34,001 nucleotides of DNA, from positions 1-34,001 of IMG/VR virus record IMGVR_UViG_3300020159_002599; one strand, written 5' to 3'. The DNA comes from a virus. A program made the translations under genes and the position numbers. Numbering within the stretch: position 1 is the first letter of the stretch; each line of letters begins with the position of its first letter. Below the pieces are notes generated by a model that saw only the letters and a list, made by a program, of their open reading frames with translations, did not search any database and was not told the DNA's origin. Shown here piece by piece: positions 21,387-28,535 of this stretch.

Positions 21387-21958
21387 TACGCCTGTGGTGG
21401 ATTAGCCGCTTCGTAGTCCAGAACAGCCTGTGGCATTGCCTTACCTTCGGTAAAGCGAATGTGCCAAGGTTCTGCGCCTGGGTTTTCAACTACTTCGTGG
21501 CTGAATCCAAACTTCTGCTCATTAGCAAGCAACCAAGCAAGGATTTTGCCGTTTGCGTTTGCAATGTCGATGGCGATTCCAAGCATATGGCGTGAGCAGG
21601 TCTTGGCATCATCATTTGGGGCAGCCAGCGGGGCGTTGCCTTTCTTGAGATACCACTTCTCACCGTTCCATGTACGGGTCGACGAACCTGGAATTAATTC
21701 CTTCTGGTACCTAGTAAGGAAGCCTTTTTTCTGGGTCTCGATACTGCGGAATGTGTCGCCGCTGCTAGTCGGAGCCAATTTGATTCCTTCTGCTGCTGCG
21801 GCTGCCTTCATTGCTTCAAAGGCGCGTGCTGCACAGTGGTGCATTTGTCCACCAACAGACAACTTGCGAAGCATCGCAGGAGTAATCTGGCTTGGCTTCT
21901 TGCCTTCCAAATGTTCGCAGAACTTAACTGGAACTACTGGCCAGTTTTCCTTTGACAT
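21386..21958 (-). CDS. M15-family peptidoglycan peptidase (endolysin)
   Basis: 190 residues carrying the M15/VanY zinc site: SRHMLGIAIDIAN (122-134) gives Ser122, His124 and Asp131, and EPWHIRF (163-169) gives Glu163 and His166. This family includes D-Ala-D-Ala carboxypeptidases and L-alanyl-D-glutamate endopeptidases used as phage endolysins. There is no signal peptide, so release needs a holin, and a holin-like gene lies directly upstream with a TAATG overlap. No separate cell-wall-binding domain is evident; residues 20-60 are an Ala-rich helical extension. Substrate bond cannot be decided from sequence alone. Confidence 0.88.
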   Translation of the reverse strand: MSKENWPVVPVKFCEHLEGKKPSQITPAMLRKLSVGGQMHHCAARAFEAMKAAAAAEGIKLAPTSSGDTFRSIETQKKGFLTRYQKELIPGSSTRTWNGEKWYLKKGNAPLAAPNDDAKTCSRHMLGIAIDIANANGKILAWLLANEQKFGFSHEVVENPGAEPWHIRFTEGKAMPQAVLDYEAANPPQA

Positions 21959-22164
21959 TATTTCTTGGCTTCTTGCTTTGCTGCGAAGAACGATGCAACT
22001 GCTGGGTCACCAATCTTCGTGGATACCATTGCAAGTGCTGCTGCCACTAGTGGCATTGCAAGCGCGGTGAGCATTGGGTCAACGCTATACTTATCGCACA
22101 AGTAAACAACGACGCCCATTGCGCCACCCTTTGCGATTCCGTCTGCTGCTGTTGTTGCTTTCAT
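21958..22164 (-). CDS. Holin
   Basis: 68 residues from an ATG with AAAAGGAGC upstream. It has two hydrophobic stretches, about residues 12-24 (GGAMGVVVYLCDK) and 30-47 (MLTALAMPLVAAALAMVS), joined by a short acidic turn, and a charged Lys-rich C-terminus. Its stop and the endolysin ATG share a base (TAATG), so the two are made together, which is the strongest reason to call it the holin. The leader resembles that of the holin-like gene at 325-639 (both AAAAGGAGCAAT before ATG). Confidence 0.72.
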   Translation of the reverse strand: MKATTAADGIAKGGAMGVVVYLCDKYSVDPMLTALAMPLVAAALAMVSTKIGDPAVASFFAAKQEAKK

Positions 22165-22222
22165 GATTGCTCCTTTTAACTCGGTTGCCCAAAGTCTTGT
22201 CGAAGCAAGGTGTATATATAGG

Positions 22223-24376
22223 CTATGGCTTTGTTTTAGCGTAAAGCCTTTTCATCAAGTCACCGACAACGCTCGCCTGCTGGACTTCATCGCCTTCAGT
22301 AACTGCATCAACGACTGCTCGTTTTGCGTCAATCAAATCGTAGATATCTTCATCAATTGTATTTACGCCAATTAAGTACCATGCCTGGACGCTGTTTTGC
22401 TGTCCGATTCGGTGACATCTATCTTCGGCTTGGTCATGCTCGCCAGGAGTCCATCCTTGTTGGACAAAACAAACATCGGAACCAGCCGTAAGAGTAAGAC
22501 CAACTCCACCAGCCTGAAGGTTGAGAACAATAACTCTTGCTTTTGGGTCTTTCTGAAACGAGTCAACAGCGTGCTGTCTATCTTCCATTGAGTCCTGCCC
22601 GCTAACACGAAGATTTCCATACTTACCAGCGAGGTAATCAACGATGGCGACATTGTGTGCAAAAACAACAAGTTTTCTATCGCATGATTCCAAGAATGAA
22701 TCAATCCACTCAATTACTGATTCCATCTTTGCATCAGCAGCGAGGCGCTTCAAAACTGTAGTTCTACGCAAGTGCTCTGCTGTATCTGAAGAGCGGTATC
22801 CATTCTCTGCAAGGAACGCAAGAAGGTCGCCTTCTGCTTTTCTGTACTCCACATATCCTTTTCCAGATGGCTCAACATGGACAACATTTCGTGTCTTTGC
22901 TGGAAGTTCTTTTAGCACTTCGTCTTTTGTTCTGCGAATGTAGCAGTTCTGGCGGAGTTTCATGTTTAGTTCGTTTAGATTTGAAGCGCCTTTTGTATCC
23001 CAACCAAATCCATTGTGGTACGCATTCGTGTATCGCTTGAGGAATGCCCACTTGCCACCAAAGCGACTTAGCATCCCCAGAATCTCTAACTGACTTACAA
23101 GTTCTTCTGGCCTATTCGTAACTGGTGTTCCAGAGAGAAGCAAAACTGTTCCAGATTGCGGAACCTTCTTTGCAATGTCGCGAACTGCTTCTGTGCGTTT
23201 TGTCTTGCTGGTCTTTACATAGTGAGACTCGTCAAGGACAAGACCCATTGGTTTTAGATGCATGATTGGCTCAACAAAGCGACCAATAATGTCATAGTTC
23301 ACGATGTTCACATCTACATTTGCGATGTTTCCTTTACCACTCAAGATGTTTACCGAGCGATGTGGAAGCCACTTGTTTATTTCACGCTTCCAGTTTTCCT
23401 TGAGGGATGCTGGGCAGACGATAATTGCTGGGAATGCGTCACGGTATTCAAGTGAAGCAATTGCTTCTACTGTCTTACCGAGACCCATTTGGTCTGCGAT
23501 TAGGCACCGACCTACTGAACCAGCGTAGGCAACTCCAGCCTTTTGATATGGCATAAGAGTTCCATTGAGGGTGGGGATACTTATTTCTGCGTCGGTAGAT
23601 GTTGATTGAACAAGTAGTTCTGTTGACTTCTTGGTCAATTCAATAATCTTTTCGCGGACCGAATCCTCAACATCAAATTTGTACTTATCTGCTAGTTCAA
23701 GAACTCCGATAGTTATCGGCGCAGTCCAGTGTTTTTTCTTCATGTCCCAAGTTCGCTGGGGAAGTTTTTTGACCTCAACAATTATTTCTGGGTCATATGG
23801 AAATTTAATTACAGCCATGCCACGCTTACTAATGGTGAGTGACTTTTCTGTGTCTTGAATTACTTCAGGCAATTGGGTTTGTGCTTCCTGCGAGACATTG
23901 AATTGGTACTTAGATGCAAATTCTGCAACTTCCAATTTAGCCGATTCTGGAGCAATCCAAACAGATGCTGCAGAATTCCATACAACACCAGTAATTTGTT
24001 TTAATTCTGATGTCACTTGCTCGTCATATTGGCAGTGAATTACAAAATTGTTATTTACTTTTGTAATGCGCTTATCAACTTTTGAACCGTACACAGAATC
24101 AAGGTCTTGATGGATATCGGTGTACGCCCGCTTGGGTGGTGTGATTTCATCATAAACAAAGCCGAGTTTTTTCAACTGCTTTGAATATTTGGCAAGCATT
24201 ATCCATGCAGAATAAGCCATTGTTGGGGTCCAGTATGATTCTGGAATTAGTGCTAATTGGGTTCCGATACGAGAATCAGATTTATTAAAACCAACACTGT
24301 CTTCAGTTACTGCGCCATCACAAGAAAGCGCGATTGACCGCAATGCTTCTGCTAGTTGCGAGTATTCACTCTCCAC
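22223..24376 (-). CDS. SNF2-family helicase with N-terminal HARP-like repeats
   Basis: 717 residues from a GTG at 24376. Superfamily 2 motifs are clear: ADQMGLGKT (Lys301), DESH at 382-385, LSGTP at 414-418 and QAEDRCHRIGQ at 649-659. Before the motor are two similar ~55-residue units (110-165 and 187-240), each ending in W-x-A-P, then an LA/FA helix and KYxF, resembling HARP repeats of SMARCAL1-type annealing helicases that act on branched DNA and stalled forks. Phage relatives are presumed replication or recombination enzymes. It lies between the lysis gene pair and small membrane genes, away from the replication block. Confidence 0.9.
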   Translation of the reverse strand: MESEYSQLAEALRSIALSCDGAVTEDSVGFNKSDSRIGTQLALIPESYWTPTMAYSAWIMLAKYSKQLKKLGFVYDEITPPKRAYTDIHQDLDSVYGSKVDKRITKVNNNFVIHCQYDEQVTSELKQITGVVWNSAASVWIAPESAKLEVAEFASKYQFNVSQEAQTQLPEVIQDTEKSLTISKRGMAVIKFPYDPEIIVEVKKLPQRTWDMKKKHWTAPITIGVLELADKYKFDVEDSVREKIIELTKKSTELLVQSTSTDAEISIPTLNGTLMPYQKAGVAYAGSVGRCLIADQMGLGKTVEAIASLEYRDAFPAIIVCPASLKENWKREINKWLPHRSVNILSGKGNIANVDVNIVNYDIIGRFVEPIMHLKPMGLVLDESHYVKTSKTKRTEAVRDIAKKVPQSGTVLLLSGTPVTNRPEELVSQLEILGMLSRFGGKWAFLKRYTNAYHNGFGWDTKGASNLNELNMKLRQNCYIRRTKDEVLKELPAKTRNVVHVEPSGKGYVEYRKAEGDLLAFLAENGYRSSDTAEHLRRTTVLKRLAADAKMESVIEWIDSFLESCDRKLVVFAHNVAIVDYLAGKYGNLRVSGQDSMEDRQHAVDSFQKDPKARVIVLNLQAGGVGLTLTAGSDVCFVQQGWTPGEHDQAEDRCHRIGQQNSVQAWYLIGVNTIDEDIYDLIDAKRAVVDAVTEGDEVQQASVVGDLMKRLYAKTKP

Positions 24377-24378
24377 AC

Positions 24379-24846
24379 TTACTCAAGAACTGAAATAGAC
24401 GACCAAAGAATTAGGTCATAAACTTCTGGAATTGCTTCAGTCTCTTCAGATTCTTTTTTGTGTTGGATGATTGCGTAGGTAAGGCGTGCGATTTCATCAA
24501 GGTAAGAAATTGTCTTGTCTTCGGCAAGAAGTGTTTTTACCTGTGATAGGCGCTCACTGATTCCGTTGCGATAGCGCTGGGACTTACGGTACCAAGTATC
24601 AAACTTATCTTTTTCTTCGAGATAATCTTTATGAGAAACCACACCAAGTTTTACATCTTGTGCCATCATATTGACGCGCTCGCGGTGGTACATTGCTGAC
24701 GACTCATAGTCTGACAGCGCAGTTAGAAGCGACTGGCACCATGCCAAACGATTTTCTGGCTGTTGCAACCACTCAATCTCTTCAGTTGAGGCATCGCCCT
24801 TGCATTCACGCTTGGCAATGTCCATAATATTTTTTCTGTCGACCAT
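24379..24846 (-). CDS. Helical protein of unknown function upstream of the helicase
   Basis: 155 residues with ATAGGAG before the ATG. The protein is mostly helical and highly charged, with coiled-coil character in the central part (MYHRERVNMMAQDVKL and DKFDTWYRKSQRYRNGISER). There are no metal or nucleotide motifs. It precedes the SNF2 helicase by two bases between stop and GTG, so it is likely co-translated and might be a partner. A 14-bp dyad and a TATACT hexamer lie just upstream. I do not recognise the family. Confidence 0.65.
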   Translation of the reverse strand: MVDRKNIMDIAKRECKGDASTEEIEWLQQPENRLAWCQSLLTALSDYESSAMYHRERVNMMAQDVKLGVVSHKDYLEEKDKFDTWYRKSQRYRNGISERLSQVKTLLAEDKTISYLDEIARLTYAIIQHKKESEETEAIPEVYDLILWSSISVLE

Positions 24847-24881
24847 TATTTTTACTCCTATAGGTTTAAATCTTGACTTTC

Positions 24882-24905
24882 AGTATACCGCCGTGATATA
24901 TCACG
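24882..24905 (-). promoter_or_regulatory. Perfect 14-bp dyad next to a -10-like element
   Basis: The palindrome CGTGATATATCACG (24892-24905) is followed on the minus strand, after GCGG, by TATACT (24882-24887), a good -10 hexamer about 36 bases before the next ATG. The -35 position falls at the upstream edge of the dyad and is not consensus-like. The dyad would sit in the spacer, where a bound regulator would block or remodel the promoter. It overlaps the end of the upstream membrane-protein gene. Confidence 0.4.
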
Positions 24906-25167
24906 CGGGGGAATTGGCTTTAAATTCTCCAAGAGCATGGTCGCGGATATGTTCGTCAATTTTTGATTCAGTTCTTAGCGCCGTATTCTCAACTCTATCG
25001 ATTGAAATACCAAGACTCTTGGCTACTGTTTCAATTTTGTCTACTACAAAGTTGTGGTCTGCTTTATTTTCTTCCCAATTTTGCTTTGAAGCACGGCGTC
25101 CATGTTCAAAATATGCAACAATGACTAACCCGAATGTGCTAATCAGTGCTACATAAATTTCAGTCAT
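24901..25167 (-). CDS. Membrane-anchored coiled-coil protein
   Basis: 88 residues. One N-terminal transmembrane helix (YVALISTFGLVIVAYFEHG) is followed by a basic stretch and a long amphipathic helix (about 36-80, DKIETVAKSLGISIDRVENT) with heptad spacing. The ATG shares a base with the stop of the upstream two-helix membrane gene (TAATG), so they are made together. Single-helix coiled-coil membrane proteins next to holin-like genes often act in lysis control, but the function is not proven here. Confidence 0.68.
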   Translation of the reverse strand: MTEIYVALISTFGLVIVAYFEHGRRASKQNWEENKADHNFVVDKIETVAKSLGISIDRVENTALRTESKIDEHIRDHALGEFKANSPA

Positions 25168-25340
25168 TACTCATCGTCTCCAGAGTTGGCAGCGAAACCG
25201 ATTACATGCACAACAAGGGCGGCAATCGACATATAGATTCCCCATTTTTGGGTATCACCACTAAGAGTAATCAAAACAAGACCAGTCCCAGCGAGGGTCC
25301 AGCCAAGTGACGAGAGTTCTCCAAGAATTTTTTTGAGCAT
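25167..25340 (-). CDS. 57-residue two-helix membrane protein, holin-like
   Basis: A short frame from the ATG at 25340 to a TAA at 25167. It begins MLKKILGELSSLGWTLAG, has two hydrophobic helices (about 11-25 and 34-51) and an acidic C-terminal tail (NSGDDE). The upstream AAGGA supports the start. Size and topology are those of small class II holins. With the membrane coiled-coil gene downstream it forms a pair separate from the holin/endolysin pair at 22 kb. It could be a second holin, an antiholin or a membrane accessory. Confidence 0.6.
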   Translation of the reverse strand: MLKKILGELSSLGWTLAGTGLVLITLSGDTQKWGIYMSIAALVVHVIGFAANSGDDE

Positions 25341-25363
25341 GTGTGGGTCCTTGCCGAGCGAAA

Positions 25364-25388
25364 TGGTAATTTTATTTAATCATTACCA
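25364..25388. terminator. Weak hairpin after the large secreted-protein gene
   Basis: TGGTAAT (25364-25370) pairs with ATTACCA (25382-25388) around an 11-base AT-rich loop, 20 bases after the stop of the surface-protein gene. The stem is only 7 bp and AT-rich, and the following T stretch is short, so termination would be partial at best. Confidence 0.3.
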
Positions 25389-25408
25389 GTCGGTATAGGT
25401 AGGGTCGA

Positions 25409-28400
25409 CTACTTTACGCGGGCACGCTGACGCGCACGGCGTTGCTTTTTGGCACCGCTCTTCCTATCTGGGGCTGGTATATCTCCGCCACCGCCAGAAT
25501 TGCCTCCAGAAGGGCCTCCAGAGCCTCCAGAAGGGCCTGTAGGACCAGCAGAAGGTGCAGGGGCAGCAGTGGCTCCAACGGCTGCTACAGCGGCTCCTGC
25601 AGCAACAAGTGTTCTTCTGTCTCCAACATCAATTGCCGAGCCGACCGCAACATAGGTATCAAACACTCCGTCAAAAACATTAATTTCCTCTTCAAAAGAT
25701 TCCTTTACTTCCGTAGGGGCATCGATGAGGGCTTCCGCTATTTCCTCTCCTTGTTCTGGCGATACATCATCTACCACGACTGCGTCAAACACTGCGGTTG
25801 CTTGTGAAGCATCGATACTTTCCAGGACCTTTGCGCTAGTTGCTAACTCGGTTGCTTGCTCACTGGGAATGCCGCCTTCTTGTTCAATTACTAATGTCAC
25901 AACTTCTCCAACTTGCTCACCGCTAATCGTTTCTGATTCAAGGACATCCACGATGACTCCGACTGATTCGGCATTCAGTTCGCCATCCAAAACAGCGGTA
26001 AAGGTTTCAATCAAAACCTCAGTGCTTACGGATTCGTCAAAGACTGCACCAAGGACTGAGCCCAACAACTCTGCAGTGAGTTCGTCTTCCAAAACATCAA
26101 CAATGAGGTCAATGGTTTCTGCATCTGTAAGGTCACCGTCAAAAACGCTGTCAAAAATTGCTTCTGATTCTGCTTGACTGAGGTTTGTTTCAAGCAAGTC
26201 GTCGAGCACTGTCATGGTGTCCGCAACGGAAATGTCCTCGTCAAACACTGCATTCATAACTGTGTCTAAGTCGCCAGAACTAATTGGACCATCAAAGATT
26301 GATGTCAAAGCCGACACCATATTCTCGGGAGAAGCATCTTCGGAGAATGCTGAATCCAAAACTGCCGTCAACTGTTCGCTGGTGATGTCTGCATCGAGCA
26401 TTGTCGTTAGTGCTTCTGTGAATACATCTGCCGAAACATCTTCTGTAAACACGGCTTCTAGGACATTGTCGAACTGGGTGTCGGTGAGTTCTGCGCCGAG
26501 GAGCGTGTCAAGAACAGCACCAACCTCTTCGGCTTCGGCATTAGGGGTAAACGAATCATCAAGAATATTGTCTAGTTGGCCAGTGGAGATTGCTTCTCCT
26601 TCTTCGGGGAGGATAACCTCATCTGGTGGAATTATTACTACTACCGTTTCAGGCTCTGTCGCTGGTACTTCTATTTCTTCGGGCAGCATCTCCTCTATGG
26701 CTGGGATGGGTTCTTCTGGGATTGTGGGCATTGGCTCAGGCTCTACGGGGAGGACTATTACCACTGGCGATGTGGTTGTTGTCGTTGGTGCTTCTGGCAC
26801 CGTTGTTGAACTACTTGTAGTTGTAGTTGTAGTAGTAGTAGTAGTAGGTGTTAATTCTGGAATTGTAGTTGTCGTTGTAGTTGTACTTGTAGTAGTCGTA
26901 GTGCTCGTGGTCGTAGTGGTTACAACCGTATTTGCATCTTCGATAAACCCAGAACCAGAATAAATAGAGACATTGTTGTCAAATGTATTATTCCGCGAAG
27001 TCGACCAAGAGTTAGCGTTTACTCCGTTATTTTCTATTGCCCCGTTGTTAAACCTGTTTCCAAACTGGATTGCCAAGGAGTTCCCAACAAATGAATTTCC
27101 TTGTACTAACTGGTTTTCAGCACCTGGAGTCCATGCCGTAGGAATCCACGAGGCTAACGCAATTGCGGTGCCGTTGTTCGTGAATGTGGAGTTGTACACT
27201 TGCTGACGGTTCAGACCACCTAGATATGCACCAAATTGTGTGTTGCCTGTGAACTGGCTGTTATTTATTTTGACAAAGCGCTCAGTACGAATACCATAAG
27301 TATTTGATGTAAATGTGGAGCCGTTGACATAAATACGGTTTGAGTAATTGGTATCCGTAAGGCTCAGTGCCGATGGGGTTCCACCGTGGTCAGAGGTAAT
27401 CACATAGCCGTTGTTGTTGAATTGAGAATCATTGAATGTGGTTACTCCGCCATTGCCTTGGTAGAAAGCCCACGATGAATGATTAGAAATCTTTATACGA
27501 TTGAAAGTCATTGTTCCGTTGTTGTTGTAAATCAGCCCACCGTTCCATGACACATTTTTACCTTGCTTGAATGTCATGTCTTCAATAACAATGGTTCGTG
27601 CACCACTGTTGTAAATTGCCCGCCACAAATTATTGCCATCAATAATCGTCGTAGTCATTCCTGTGCCAGTGATTGACAACCCTTCCGTAATCGCTGGAAG
27701 GTCTGATGTGAGGGTTATTGTTCCTTGTGTTTCGATAATGATGCTGTCGTAGATTCCGCCGCTTTGAGCATTCGCTTGGTTTATCGCCCATCGTAAAGTC
27801 CCAAGACTTCCATCATCTTGTAGGTTTGTTACAACGAGTGATGTCGGAGCGGCTGCACCAGCAGACTGAAATACATATCTTGTGTAATCAGCAGAACCGT
27901 TCAATCCAGTTTTCTCACCAAGTCGCCATCCGACATTGATAATGCGGTTAGCGCCGTCTCCATTTGTATGCCAAGACATTCGTTTTGTACCAGCAACAAG
28001 GTCACCGCCCCAAGCGTCAAGGACATCTGCAGAACATTGCCGAATTGTTTGATTAGGAGAAAATCCAAAAGACCAACCGTTAAAGTACCAATAAGAACCG
28101 TTTGAAAGCCGCGCCGTGGTTGTGCTATCTCCGCACATGTTTGAGCCTGGAGTTTCTTGAAAAACATCTGTTCTTGGTGCTACCGCAAGAAGGTCGAGGG
28201 TTGTCCCGCCAGTTGGTCCTCCAGCGACCATGATGTACTCATCGGTACAAGCGTTTGTAATTTCCGAAAAGGGGCCAGAGGCATTGTAGAGATTTGAGTA
28301 ACACAGTTCCCATCCACCCTGAGTAACCGTAGAAATGGCTACTTCTTCAGCCTGCCCAGACGGGTAGTACTCGGGAGCGTCATTTGCAGACGCAGGAATT

Positions 28401-28465
28401 ACTGGCAAAAAAATTGCCATGAATAGCGCTGGTACTGGTATCCAAAATCCTCTGCGGAGTCTCAT
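25409..28465 (-). CDS. Secreted beta-helix protein with Thr-rich linker and acidic repeats
   Basis: 1018 residues. Residues 1-27 are a Sec signal peptide (arginines, hydrophobic core, cleavage after PASA). Residues 28-205 form a small domain with two cysteine pairs (GGWELCYSNLY is its start). Residues 210-505 look like a right-handed beta-helix, opening with DDGSLGTLRWAINQANA and continuing as Asn/Gly-rich rungs (NSTFTNNGTAI). About 511-566 is a Thr-rich linker and 567-625 is Pro/Glu-rich. About a dozen acidic 17-residue repeats follow (625-865), then a hydrophobic stretch (947-965), a Gly/Pro/Ser spacer and a Lys/Arg tail. No LPxTG is present. It is probably exported to the host surface. Function unknown; adhesion, glycan binding or exclusion are options. 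Confidence 0.82.
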   Translation of the reverse strand: MRLRRGFWIPVPALFMAIFLPVIPASANDAPEYYPSGQAEEVAISTVTQGGWELCYSNLYNASGPFSEITNACTDEYIMVAGGPTGGTTLDLLAVAPRTDVFQETPGSNMCGDSTTTARLSNGSYWYFNGWSFGFSPNQTIRQCSADVLDAWGGDLVAGTKRMSWHTNGDGANRIINVGWRLGEKTGLNGSADYTRYVFQSAGAAAPTSLVVTNLQDDGSLGTLRWAINQANAQSGGIYDSIIIETQGTITLTSDLPAITEGLSITGTGMTTTIIDGNNLWRAIYNSGARTIVIEDMTFKQGKNVSWNGGLIYNNNGTMTFNRIKISNHSSWAFYQGNGGVTTFNDSQFNNNGYVITSDHGGTPSALSLTDTNYSNRIYVNGSTFTSNTYGIRTERFVKINNSQFTGNTQFGAYLGGLNRQQVYNSTFTNNGTAIALASWIPTAWTPGAENQLVQGNSFVGNSLAIQFGNRFNNGAIENNGVNANSWSTSRNNTFDNNVSIYSGSGFIEDANTVVTTTTTSTTTTTSTTTTTTTIPELTPTTTTTTTTTTSSSTTVPEAPTTTTTSPVVIVLPVEPEPMPTIPEEPIPAIEEMLPEEIEVPATEPETVVVIIPPDEVILPEEGEAISTGQLDNILDDSFTPNAEAEEVGAVLDTLLGAELTDTQFDNVLEAVFTEDVSADVFTEALTTMLDADITSEQLTAVLDSAFSEDASPENMVSALTSIFDGPISSGDLDTVMNAVFDEDISVADTMTVLDDLLETNLSQAESEAIFDSVFDGDLTDAETIDLIVDVLEDELTAELLGSVLGAVFDESVSTEVLIETFTAVLDGELNAESVGVIVDVLESETISGEQVGEVVTLVIEQEGGIPSEQATELATSAKVLESIDASQATAVFDAVVVDDVSPEQGEEIAEALIDAPTEVKESFEEEINVFDGVFDTYVAVGSAIDVGDRRTLVAAGAAVAAVGATAAPAPSAGPTGPSGGSGGPSGGNSGGGGDIPAPDRKSGAKKQRRARQRARVK
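25870..26500 (-). repeat. Acidic ~17-residue helical repeats in the secreted protein
   Basis: About twelve units share the pattern hydrophobic-S/T-x-x-x-x-x-x-V-L-(D/E)-x-(V/L)-F-(D/T)-(E/D)-(D/G), for instance LTDTQFDNVLEAVFTED, ITSEQLTAVLDSAFSED and LSQAESEAIFDSVFDGD. They are strongly acidic and predicted helical, arranged head to tail. The DNA copies have diverged, so the duplication is old or under selection. The Asp/Glu spacing at the unit joints might bind calcium, but no canonical EF-hand or dockerin loop is seen. Confidence 0.75.
26770..26935 (-). repeat. Thr-codon-rich low-complexity tract
   Basis: Runs of ACT/ACA/ACG codons encode long Thr stretches with Ser, Pro and Ile interruptions, joining the beta-helix to the C-terminal region of the secreted protein. 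Similar linkers are frequent in actinobacterial surface proteins and are common O-glycosylation sites. The tract is prone to slippage, so its length may vary between genomes. Confidence 0.85.
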
Positions 28466-28503
28466 ATCCGCTATACAATAAAACTAAATTAAAAGATAGT
28501 TCT

Positions 28504-28535
28504 TATAGCCTGACTAAATCTGCCTATCGGCTATA
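28504..28535. terminator. Weak hairpin at the end of the glycan-type cluster
   Basis: TATAGCC (28504-28510) pairs with GGCTATA (28529-28535) around an 18-base loop that includes the stop codon of the phosphodiesterase-glycosyltransferase gene. A T-rich region follows on the minus strand. The stem is 7 bp only. It may reduce transcription from the glycan cluster into the surface-protein gene. Confidence 0.25.

Noticed and set aside
26214-26963. A 249-codon plus-strand open frame rich in Ser, Val and Thr
   Set aside because: It lies antisense to the acidic repeats and Thr tract of the secreted protein. The low-complexity codons of that gene keep this frame open by chance, and it has no domain or ribosome binding site.
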